This document shows positions 1 to 5,279 of a stretch of DNA of 7,151 nucleotides, one piece after another. Each line of letters begins with the position of its first letter. Position 1 is the stretch's first letter. Made by a program: the position numbers and the translations under genes. The notes under the pieces are model-generated. The model saw only the letters and a program-made list of their open reading frames with translations, ran no database searches and was not told the DNA's origin. The stretch lies in the NCBI GenBank assembly GCA_027024125.1, contig JALVSV010000058.1, forward strand, positions 1-7,151. Reading direction: 5' to 3'. This DNA is from Methylothermaceae bacterium. GTDB taxonomy: Bacteria > Pseudomonadota > Gammaproteobacteria > Methylococcales > Methylothermaceae.

Positions 1-37
1 ACAAAACCGAGCTGACAATGAGACTAAAAAAGAAACC

Positions 38-991
38 TTGCCTGGCCTCAAGATTTTATTGGTGGATGACGATCCAATCTTGCTTGCCAGGTTTGCCAAA
101 CAGTTGCAAGGGGCAGGCCATAAAGTGAGCACGTGCAAGGACGGCCAGGAAGCGCTGTCACTGGTGCTGAAAGATATGCCTCAATTGGTGATTACCGATT
201 GGCACATGAAGCCCATGGATGGATTGCAATTTTGCCGGGCATTGCGCAATTCAGTCGTGGGAAAGGAATTGTTCATCATCATGTTGACCGCCAGCGAAAG
301 CGAAGATGACCTGGTGCAGGCCTTTGATGCCGGTATCGACGATTACGTGACCAAACCGGTCAGTTTCCGTGTGCTGATGGCTAGAATCCAGGCCGGGCAA
401 CGTATCCTCACCTTACAGGAGGAACTGCGTCAAGAGCATGCCCAGTTGGAACAAAAAGCCAGGGAACTGGCATTGGCCAACAGACAGCTGGAACAACTTG
501 CCAATACCGATCTTCTCACTGGCCTGCCCAATCGACGGTATGCAATACATCGTCTCAAGCAAGAGCTGGCAGAGAGTAAGCGTTCAGGTTCTGATGTGAG
601 TGTAATGATCCTGGATTTGGATCGTTTCAAGCAAATCAACGACAATTTTGGCCATGAGGTAGGGGACAAAGTACTCGTCCATGCTGCCAGGATTATGAAA
701 AATGCACTCCGCACCTCCGATATCGTCTGCCGTTTTGGTGGTGAAGAGTTTTTGGTGATTGCCCCGTCGACGGATTTGGCAGCGGGTCGTAAATTGGCAG
801 AAAGAATAAGGAGTGCCTTAGAGGTCAATCCGCCGCCAAAACTAGGCCTAAAGCGACTAGTGACAGCTAGCATTGGTTTGGCATCGATTGCCTTGGAGAA
901 TGAAGATGAAGTGGATATGATTCGACGAGCCGATCAAGCCCTATATCAGGCAAAAGCAGCCGGTCGCAATCGAGTGGAAGTGAGTCAATGA
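38..991 (+). CDS. Response regulator with GGDEF diguanylate cyclase domain (REC-GGDEF)
   Basis: This is a cytoplasmic two-component output protein predicted to make cyclic di-GMP from two GTP when phosphorylated. Residues 4-120 form a receiver domain: acidic triad D10-D12, phosphoacceptor D54 in VITDW, switch threonine T84 in MLTAS, and K106 in the TKP motif. Residues 124-155 are rich in E, Q, L and A and probably form the coiled-coil signalling helix. Residues 156-317 are a GGDEF domain, with DLLTGLPNRR at 158-167, LDLDRFKQIND at 192-202, an active signature GGEEF at 234-238 and ADQALYQAKAAGRN near the end. An RxxD inhibitory site (R225-D228) lies five residues before GGEEF, so product inhibition is expected. 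The TTG start at 38 is the only start codon in frame, and no good ribosome site precedes it. The frame is open to base 2, so the true start may be outside the window. No cognate kinase is visible. The catalytic assignment is firm; the input signal is unknown. Confidence 0.93.
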   Translation: MPGLKILLVDDDPILLARFAKQLQGAGHKVSTCKDGQEALSLVLKDMPQLVITDWHMKPMDGLQFCRALRNSVVGKELFIIMLTASESEDDLVQAFDAGIDDYVTKPVSFRVLMARIQAGQRILTLQEELRQEHAQLEQKARELALANRQLEQLANTDLLTGLPNRRYAIHRLKQELAESKRSGSDVSVMILDLDRFKQINDNFGHEVGDKVLVHAARIMKNALRTSDIVCRFGGEEFLVIAPSTDLAAGRKLAERIRSALEVNPPPKLGLKRLVTASIGLASIALENEDEVDMIRRADQALYQAKAAGRNRVEVSQ

Positions 992-1084
992 AGGAAGAAT
1001 ATACTTCATCCTGAGCAATCACATCCATAAGAGAGGTACATCTTCAACAATATAGAATTTTCACTGAAGAGGGGAAATTGCAGA

Positions 1085-1094
1085 GAGGTATCAT
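1085..1094. repeat. Left target-site duplication of the IS remnant
   Basis: GAGGTATCAT directly abuts the outer CAGGG of the left inverted repeat and is repeated exactly at 1804-1813 outside the right end. This is the expected footprint of a single insertion event. Because the two copies are identical, the insertion is either fairly recent or little diverged. Confidence 0.9.
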
Positions 1095-1654
1095 CAGGGC
1101 AATCGCATGAAGGTTACGCATCCCAGAAGTTTAGCCCGATACCCATCGCAGGTGGAAGCGATCAATCGTCTGGCCTTAATGGTGCCTTTGCGTTTGGTGA
1201 GACCGAAGAGAAAGAGGTTGAGGCTAAGGTGTTTGATGAGGGCTGGGTTGTAGGCGGCATATTGGGTTCTAAGGCACATTTGGCCATCGGCAAAGGCGAC
1301 ATCCATACACCAGTGAATGGTGTTCTCCACCATCCAATGCCGGCGGACGGCCTGATCTGGTTGCTCGGCATTGGCGGGCAGACAGCTGATGTAAAACGAT
1401 GTGGTTGTGGTTTTGCCTTTGATCGTCCGCTGCGATTCGACTACTGTAAAACTGCCCAAATCCGGCCAACGCTCGGGCCGGTCCAGGCGCGCTATCTGGT
1501 CGAAGACAAAACAACGCCGGATTTTCAGGCGACCGTGCATCCTTTTCGAGCGTTTCGAAGACTTGGTGCGGCGTGTCCGGTGTTTGTCAACATAGTTGTC
1601 ATTGGCGGATCTGGTCATGGCGTTGCGGGAATTGCTCCCCCGTCCGGAACCCAC
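1094..1654 (-). pseudogene. Truncated ISAs1-family transposase, C-terminal part
   Basis: This frame encodes about 186 residues, roughly half of a normal ISAs1-family transposase of about 370. From residue 39 on it carries family hallmarks: HGRLKIRR at 40-47, RWPDLGSFTVVES near 62-74, FYISCLPANAEQ near 87-98, and RRHWMVENTIHWCMDVAF at 104-121. The last of these contains the presumed catalytic glutamate E110 of the DDE triad. KHLSLNLF at 141-148 and KRKGTIKARRL at 154-164 follow. Both catalytic aspartates and the N-terminal domain are absent, and residues before about 13 look unrelated to the family, so the deletion junction lies near 1610-1654. The GTG at 1654 is only the first usable codon, not a real start. 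The reading frame ends at TGA 1096-1094, whose last base lies in the flanking target duplication. It is almost certainly inactive. Confidence 0.85.
1095..1111 (+). repeat. IS left terminal inverted repeat
   Basis: CAGGGCAATCGCATGAA. It pairs with 1787-1803 in inverted orientation, with one mismatch (C/T at the sixth base). It also encodes the last residues (MRLP) of the transposase on the minus strand. Confidence 0.88.
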
Positions 1655-1769
1655 ACCGGAATAGATCGCAGAAATCGTCCATCATTGACACCGAAGACGA
1701 AGGAAGGCCTTGGAATCCCGCTTGAACCGGGCCGTTCATGAAATATGACAAAGTAGAATTAATAACCTT

Positions 1770-1791
1770 ATGAATAATACGAATTATTCAT
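1770..1791. repeat. Subterminal palindrome at the transposase-upstream end of the IS
   Basis: ATGAATAAT (1770-1778) and ATTATTCAT (1783-1791) form a perfect 9-bp inverted repeat around ACGA. It is AT-rich and sits at the end from which the transposase was originally transcribed. It could be a transposase-binding site or part of the old promoter. No equivalent is seen at the other end. Confidence 0.6.
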
Positions 1792-1803
1792 GCGATTACC
1801 CTG
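1787..1803 (-). repeat. IS right terminal inverted repeat
   Basis: Read on the minus strand this is CAGGGTAATCGCATGAA, 16 of 17 identical to the left end. It lies upstream of the transposase frame and overlaps by five bases the palindrome at 1770-1791. Confidence 0.88.
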
Positions 1804-1813
1804 GAGGTATCAT
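1804..1813. repeat. Right target-site duplication of the IS remnant
   Basis: Perfect 10-bp copy of the left flank (GAGGTATCAT), immediately outside the CCCTG end of the element. Joining the flanks with one copy restores an ancestral spacer of about 250 bp between the diguanylate cyclase gene and the cytochrome gene. Confidence 0.9.
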
Positions 1814-1841
1814 TTGAATTTCCCAGGGAAGCCTGTAGTTT

Positions 1842-1850
1842 TGATATAAT
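1842..1850 (+). promoter_or_regulatory. Candidate extended -10 promoter for the cytochrome gene
   Basis: TGATATAAT combines a perfect TATAAT hexamer with the upstream TGn of an extended -10 element, which can work without a good -35. No -35 box stands at the right distance. Transcription would begin near 1857 and give a leader of about 105 nt before the ATG at 1963. The site lies only 29 bp downstream of the IS target duplication. Confidence 0.5.
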
Positions 1851-1962
1851 TCTTCGTACAAGCTTGATGGGGTAGATTGGAAGTAGAGGTGGCTGATTCA
1901 GTCCAAATTCATGAAGCACCTGCTATGTTAAGCCTACCTTGAAATAAAAACGGAGGAAGAAA

Positions 1963-2394
1963 ATGAAATTTCGTCAAATAGCGTTGGGCGTTATGATGGC
2001 TGCTACCATGGGACTATCGTCTCTGGTTTCTGCCACTGAGTTCACTCAGGATGAGAAACTTTGGCTGGGGATGAAAATATATGAACGGGCTGCCGGCCGG
2101 GGTTGTGGCACTTGCCATGATGTAAAACCGTTTCCTAATTTGACTGAAAGTGTCAAGAAATTATCCAAGGAAGAATTTATCAAAGTGGTCAAGGAAGGTC
2201 GTGCCGGTACCATCATGACACCGATGGCTCCCCAGATCATGAATATCGGCCTGGTTGAAAAAGCCTGTATGACCGAAGATCAAGCTCTGGACGCTCTTCA
2301 TAGCTATCTTCTGGCGCTGGCCAACGGGGAAATCCAGGGGGGCAAGGTCAAGAAACCCAAGAGCCTGAAGGACAAGATGAAAGGATGTAAGTAA
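1963..2394 (+). CDS. Secreted monohaem c-type cytochrome
   Basis: A 143-residue periplasmic electron carrier is predicted. Residues 1-24 form a Sec signal peptide with a K/R start, a hydrophobic core and a VSA cleavage site before T25. One haem-binding motif, CGTCH, covers C48-H52, with H52 the proximal ligand. The distal ligand is probably a methionine in TIMTPMAPQIM (M85, M88 or M93). The C-terminal tail is lysine-rich (from about 128), and two further cysteines, C102 and C142, could form a disulfide. The fold is compatible with class I cytochrome c, but I cannot assign it to a named subfamily. The CxxCH spacing and single haem rule out multihaem and diheme peroxidase types. The start is well supported by GGAGG at 1952-1956, six bases before the ATG. 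It is transcribed alone, with a promoter candidate upstream and a terminator downstream. The redox partner is not visible here. Confidence 0.9.
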   Translation: MKFRQIALGVMMAATMGLSSLVSATEFTQDEKLWLGMKIYERAAGRGCGTCHDVKPFPNLTESVKKLSKEEFIKVVKEGRAGTIMTPMAPQIMNIGLVEKACMTEDQALDALHSYLLALANGEIQGGKVKKPKSLKDKMKGCK

Positions 2395-2421
2395 TCTGGG
2401 AAATCTGTGGCATCAGGGGGG

Positions 2422-2450
2422 GAACTCAGGTCAGACCTGAGTTCATTTTT
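2422..2450 (+). terminator. Rho-independent terminator after the cytochrome gene
   Basis: GAACTCAGGT (2422-2431) and ACCTGAGTTC (2435-2444) form a perfect 10-bp stem with a 3-nt loop, followed by ATTTTT. It starts 28 bp after the cytochrome stop codon and points in the same direction. Confidence 0.85.
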
Positions 2451-2480
2451 GCAGGATGCCATAGAGCATACATTATGTTG

Positions 2481-2514
2481 AAAAAACCGTTCCGTGGAAT
2501 CGGAACGGTTTTTT
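2481..2514. terminator. Bidirectional terminator between the cytochrome and WD40 lipoprotein genes
   Basis: A perfect 14-bp inverted repeat (2481-2494 with 2501-2514) with a 6-nt loop has a GC-rich core, CCGTTCCG, flanked by A6 on one side and T6 on the other. It therefore reads as a hairpin plus U-tract on both strands. It ends 9 bp before the stop codon of the minus-strand lipoprotein gene, so it can stop the cysG/lipoprotein transcript and back up the cytochrome terminator. Confidence 0.88.
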
Positions 2515-2523
2515 ATTTCAGTA

Positions 2524-3483
2524 TTATTTCTTCTTGATCATTCGCCATCTTTGTACCGAACCATCGGAGGTGGCACTTAAGATGAAATGCCCGTTGCGGC
2601 TGAATTTCAAGGCAAGTATCGGGCTGGCAGTTGGGCGCCACTGGGATTGGGAAGGTGTGAAGCGACGGAGCAATCGTCCTGTCTTGACACTCCAGAGTTT
2701 GATGCCCTGGGAGGGGTGGCCTGTCGCCAATAGCCCTTCCTTGTTGGAAAAAATGGCTTTCGTCACCGTGATGAACGTAGGATCGAGTTCATGTAACAAT
2801 TTGCCTGAAGCGGTTTTCCATATCCGTATCGGTCCTAATAAAGCGTTGGTCATTGCATAGGTTCCCTTGGGAGACAGGGTGACGTTGGCCATTTTACCGC
2901 GGTGTTTCCAGCTATGAATCAACTGTCCGGTGCGCAGATCCCATAGCTGGGCAAGACCGTCGTCTCCCCCGGTCAGGGCAAGACGTTGTTTCCAATCGAG
3001 TGCCACGGTTTTGACTTTGCGTTCATGGGGGAAAGCGAAACGGGTCTTACCGTGTTCCAGCGAGAAATAAATGGCCCGATCACCAAGGCCAATCAAAGCC
3101 CAATGACCATCTGTGGAGAGAGCCACTGTATGAATCTCCGGTAATGCCCAGGAAGCCAATGGCTTGCCGGTTCGTGTCTCCCACCAGGCGATCCCGTCGC
3201 GGTCAGCGGTCAAGGCATACTGTCCATCGGCATTGACGGCAACGGCGATGAGATTCTGTTCCTGGTTGCCGCCATGGCGAAATGTATGTCGCAACCGTTG
3301 TGGCTTCAACTGCCACCACTCTGCACCATGATCGATACTTGCCAGCAGGGCATGATCGTAATCCAGCGCGGCAGCGGTGATGCCTCCAGTCACCAGCTGC
3401 CAGACTTTGTCTGGTCTGCCATCCTTGCCACAACCGAACAGTAGAGAAACACAGATCAGGATCAGTAATGTTGGGGACTTCAT
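2524..3483 (-). CDS. WD40-like beta-propeller lipoprotein
   Basis: The product has 319 residues. A lipoprotein signal peptide with lipobox LFGC ends at C18, and glycine at +2 suggests delivery to the outer membrane. The rest consists of WD40-like repeats. Repeat ends with a W followed by a turn and TG/SG are visible at about 100 (WWETRTGKPL), 180 (LWDLRTGQLI), 221 (IWKTASGKLL), 263 (LWSVKTGRLL) and 312 (QRWRMIKKK). Two weaker blades lie near 56 and 140, so six or seven blades would close one propeller. No catalytic motif is visible, and such propellers usually bind proteins. The ATG overlaps the cysG stop codon as ATGA, so translation is probably coupled to cysG. The bidirectional hairpin at 2481-2514 ends the transcript. 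The role is unknown, and a link with siroheme or nitrite/sulfite reduction is only suggested by position. Confidence 0.85.
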   Translation of the reverse strand: MKSPTLLILICVSLLFGCGKDGRPDKVWQLVTGGITAAALDYDHALLASIDHGAEWWQLKPQRLRHTFRHGGNQEQNLIAVAVNADGQYALTADRDGIAWWETRTGKPLASWALPEIHTVALSTDGHWALIGLGDRAIYFSLEHGKTRFAFPHERKVKTVALDWKQRLALTGGDDGLAQLWDLRTGQLIHSWKHRGKMANVTLSPKGTYAMTNALLGPIRIWKTASGKLLHELDPTFITVTKAIFSNKEGLLATGHPSQGIKLWSVKTGRLLRRFTPSQSQWRPTASPILALKFSRNGHFILSATSDGSVQRWRMIKKK

Positions 3484-4877
3484 TCAGTAGTTCCTTGAAA
3501 CCATGCCAGTTTGGAATGTAATCGAACCACTTCACCAATAATCGCCAGGGTGGGAGGGTTGACCTGTTCCTGTCTGGCTTTATCGGCCAAGGTGGCAACC
3601 GTGGCAACGACGACCTTCTGGTTGGGTGTTGTTCCGGCCTGTATCAGGGCAGCGGGCATATCGGGGGACATGCCATGTTTGATCAAACATTGACAGATAT
3701 CATCGAGACCCAGCAAGCCCATATAGATAACCAAGGTTTGTTTGGGTGCAATCAACTTTTCCCACTCAAGGTTCGGTCGATCCCCACGGCGATGTCCGGT
3801 CACGAATAGACAAGATTGAGCGTAATCACGGTGGGTGAGGGGGATTCCAGCATAGCTTGCGCACCCAGATGCGGCGGTGATACCAGGTACCACGATGAAA
3901 GGGATGTCTTCCTCTGCCAGGGTTTCGATTTCTTCTCCCCCTCTGCCAAAGATAAATGGATCCCCTCCCTTTAGGCGAATCACTTTTTTTCCCTCCCTGG
4001 CCAGGCGTATCAGCAACTGATTGATCTCGTTCTGGGGCAAAGCATGTTCTGCCCGGGCCTTGCCAGCATAGATCTTTTCCGCATCACGGCGAACCAAGTC
4101 GAGTATGGGAGGTGAGACCAGCCGGTCATAGACTACGACATCGGCTTCTTGTAAAAGACGCAACGCCCTGAAGGTCAGGAGGTCTGGATCTCCGGGCCCT
4201 GCTCCGACCAGAGCAACGTAACCGGAAGGCGGAGGCGCCCCTTGAGATGCTGATTTGAGTGCGTTTTCCATCGCAGCCTTCGCTTTTTCGGGTTGTCCGG
4301 ACAGCATCAGCTGTCCAGGTGTCCCGGAAAGAGTCTGCTCCCAAAAACGACGCCTTTGAGCAGAATGTTGCAACATGTCTTTGACTCGCTTGCGGTAACT
4401 TCCTGCAAGTTTAGCCAACTGGCCAAAATTTGTAGGAATCAGGGTTTCAAGGCGGGCCTTCAACATTCGGGTCAATATGGGGGCACGCCCACCGCTGGAA
4501 ATGGCAACGATCAGGGGTGAGCGGTCGATGATGGCCGGCATGATGAAATCACAGGTTTCTGGCTGGTCTACCGTATTGACCAGAATCTTACTGTGTCGGG
4601 CTAACCTGGCGATTTGAGCGTTTAGCTCTTGATTGTCAGTGGCGGCGATGATCAGGTCGTTGTTCTGGATATCACCAGGCTCGAATGGTTTTTGCCTGAG
4701 AATGATTTTTTCCCGTTCAGCGAGTCTTATCAGTTCTTTGTGGAAAGAAATAGAGAGGATAGTGACGTCTGCCCCCACGCGAAGCAATAGTTCGGTTTTT
4801 CTCAAGGCAATCTGGCCACCACCTACCACCAGACAATGACGATCTTTGAGATCCAGGAAGATGGGTAAGTAGTCCAT
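3480..4877 (-). CDS. cysG: Trifunctional siroheme synthase CysG
   Basis: CysG turns uroporphyrinogen III into siroheme, the cofactor of assimilatory sulfite and nitrite reductases, by two SAM methylations, an NAD-dependent oxidation and iron insertion. Numbering from the ATG at 4877, the N-terminal dehydrogenase/ferrochelatase has the NAD motif VGGGQIALRK near residue 17. Its catalytic aspartate is D104 in NTVD, matching the enterobacterial enzyme, followed by IIDRSPL and ISSGG. A helical linker (about 145-210) leads to the uroporphyrinogen-III methyltransferase, with VGAGPGDPDLLT near 224, VVYDRLVS, RLKGGDPFIFGRGGEE, VVPGITAASG, GIPLTHRDYAQS and YMGL. All three activities look intact. An ATG at 4913 would add 12 residues, but MDYLPIF aligns with the E. 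coli start (MDHLPIF). GGAG also lies just before 4877, although its spacing is short. The WD40 lipoprotein gene follows with a 4-bp overlap, and tusA diverges upstream. Confidence 0.95.
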   Translation of the reverse strand: MDYLPIFLDLKDRHCLVVGGGQIALRKTELLLRVGADVTILSISFHKELIRLAEREKIILRQKPFEPGDIQNNDLIIAATDNQELNAQIARLARHSKILVNTVDQPETCDFIMPAIIDRSPLIVAISSGGRAPILTRMLKARLETLIPTNFGQLAKLAGSYRKRVKDMLQHSAQRRRFWEQTLSGTPGQLMLSGQPEKAKAAMENALKSASQGAPPPSGYVALVGAGPGDPDLLTFRALRLLQEADVVVYDRLVSPPILDLVRRDAEKIYAGKARAEHALPQNEINQLLIRLAREGKKVIRLKGGDPFIFGRGGEEIETLAEEDIPFIVVPGITAASGCASYAGIPLTHRDYAQSCLFVTGHRRGDRPNLEWEKLIAPKQTLVIYMGLLGLDDICQCLIKHGMSPDMPAALIQAGTTPNQKVVVATVATLADKARQEQVNPPTLAIIGEVVRLHSKLAWFQGTTE

Positions 4878-4894
4878 AGCTCCTGTTGCCGATT

Positions 4895-4903
4895 TGCTAT
4901 TAT
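4895..4903 (+). promoter_or_regulatory. Possible extended -10 promoter for tusA
   Basis: TGCTATTAT gives a TGn plus a TATTAT hexamer (one mismatch to TATAAT). Transcription would begin near 4910, 24 nt before the tusA ATG at 4934. No convincing -35 is present. It falls in the 56-bp gap between the divergent tusA and cysG starts; this gap shrinks to 20 bp if cysG starts at 4913. Confidence 0.35.
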
Positions 4904-4933
4904 TTTGTTGCATTGAAACTTGTGTGGATATTC

Positions 4934-5161
4934 ATGGAATTCGATAGGGAACTGGATACCAGCGGTCTGAACTGCCCCCTGCCGCTTTTACGGCTGAAAA
5001 AGACCTTAAACGAAATGGAAAGTCAACAGATCGTTCATGTAATTGCCACTGATCCTGCCTCGGTGCTGGATTTTGGTGTCTTTGCCGACCAGACTGGCAA
5101 TGAAATTTTAAGCCAGGTCGAGGAGAACGGGCAGTTCCACTACTGGATACGCAAGCGTTGA
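4934..5161 (+). CDS. tusA: Sulfurtransferase TusA (SirA family)
   Basis: A 75-residue cytoplasmic sulfur-carrier protein; E. coli TusA has 81. It accepts persulfide sulfur on a conserved cysteine and passes it on, classically from IscS to TusBCD for 2-thiouridine in tRNA, and in sulfur oxidisers to sulfur-oxidation enzymes. The signature LDTSGLNCPLPLLRLKK spans residues 7-23, with the active cysteine C14 in the CPLP motif. The middle (HVIATDPASVLDF) and the C-terminal end fit the small alpha/beta fold. An in-frame ATG at 4886 would add 16 hydrophobic residues not expected in the family and would run into cysG, so 4934 is preferred, although its ribosome site is weak. The gene is divergent from cysG and convergent with the HAD phosphatase. 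No tusBCD, dsrE or iscS is visible, so a tRNA role and a sulfur-oxidation role cannot be told apart. Confidence 0.92.
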   Translation: MEFDRELDTSGLNCPLPLLRLKKTLNEMESQQIVHVIATDPASVLDFGVFADQTGNEILSQVEENGQFHYWIRKR

Positions 5162-5279
5162 TTGAATATCAAATGGGAGACCGGTCTAAAAGTGGATTCG
5201 ATGGTCAATTTGTCAATTGCTCGTGTATCGTTGCCTGCCCGCTGGTTTTTTTCATGGTGCCTACCCTGATATAGGAACG

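Larger units (their letters stand above)
1095..1803 (-). mobile_element. Internally deleted ISAs1-family insertion sequence (709 bp)
   Basis: The element is bounded by 17-bp terminal inverted repeats (1095-1111 and 1787-1803, 16 of 17 matching, outer bases CAGGG) and flanked by a perfect 10-bp direct repeat, GAGGTATCAT. ISAs1-family elements are usually about 1.2-1.4 kb and leave 8-10 bp duplications, so roughly half the element is missing. The missing part is the middle: both ends remain, but only the C-terminal portion of the transposase (minus strand) survives. The part from 1655 to 1786 holds the transposase-upstream end, with no convincing coding frame. Its ATG at about 1740 opens only a short frame. 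With both ends present, the remnant could in principle be mobilised by a related full-length transposase; that is inference. Ends and duplication are seen directly; the family name comes from the transposase motifs. Confidence 0.88.

Noticed and set aside
430..873. Minus-strand open frame inside the diguanylate cyclase gene
   Set aside because: It lies wholly opposite conserved GGDEF coding sequence and has a composition typical of a shadow frame.
988..1009. Hairpin just after the diguanylate cyclase stop (ATGAAG/CTTCAT)
   Set aside because: The stem is only six AT-rich base pairs with a 10-nt loop and no T-run, so it does not look like a terminator.
1030..1094. Near-repeat AGAGAGGTA at 1030-1038 and 1082-1090
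   Set aside because: Nine bases shared over a short distance can arise by chance. The second copy is explained by the IS target site, and no third spaced copy suggests an array.
1229..1741. Plus-strand open frame of about 170 codons across the IS remnant
   Set aside because: It is antisense to the transposase fragment, whose minus-strand frame carries recognisable ISAs1 motifs; the plus-strand translation shows no family features.
4886..4933. Longer start for tusA at the ATG at 4886
   Set aside because: It would add 16 mostly hydrophobic residues not seen in TusA proteins and overlap the cysG 5' end; the family start matches 4934.
5162..5279. Terminator or small gene between tusA and the HAD phosphatase gene
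   Set aside because: A T7 run follows a GC-rich stretch but no stable stem precedes it. AGACCGGTCT at 5178-5187 is a short palindrome without a U-tract. A 16-codon minus-strand frame has no support.
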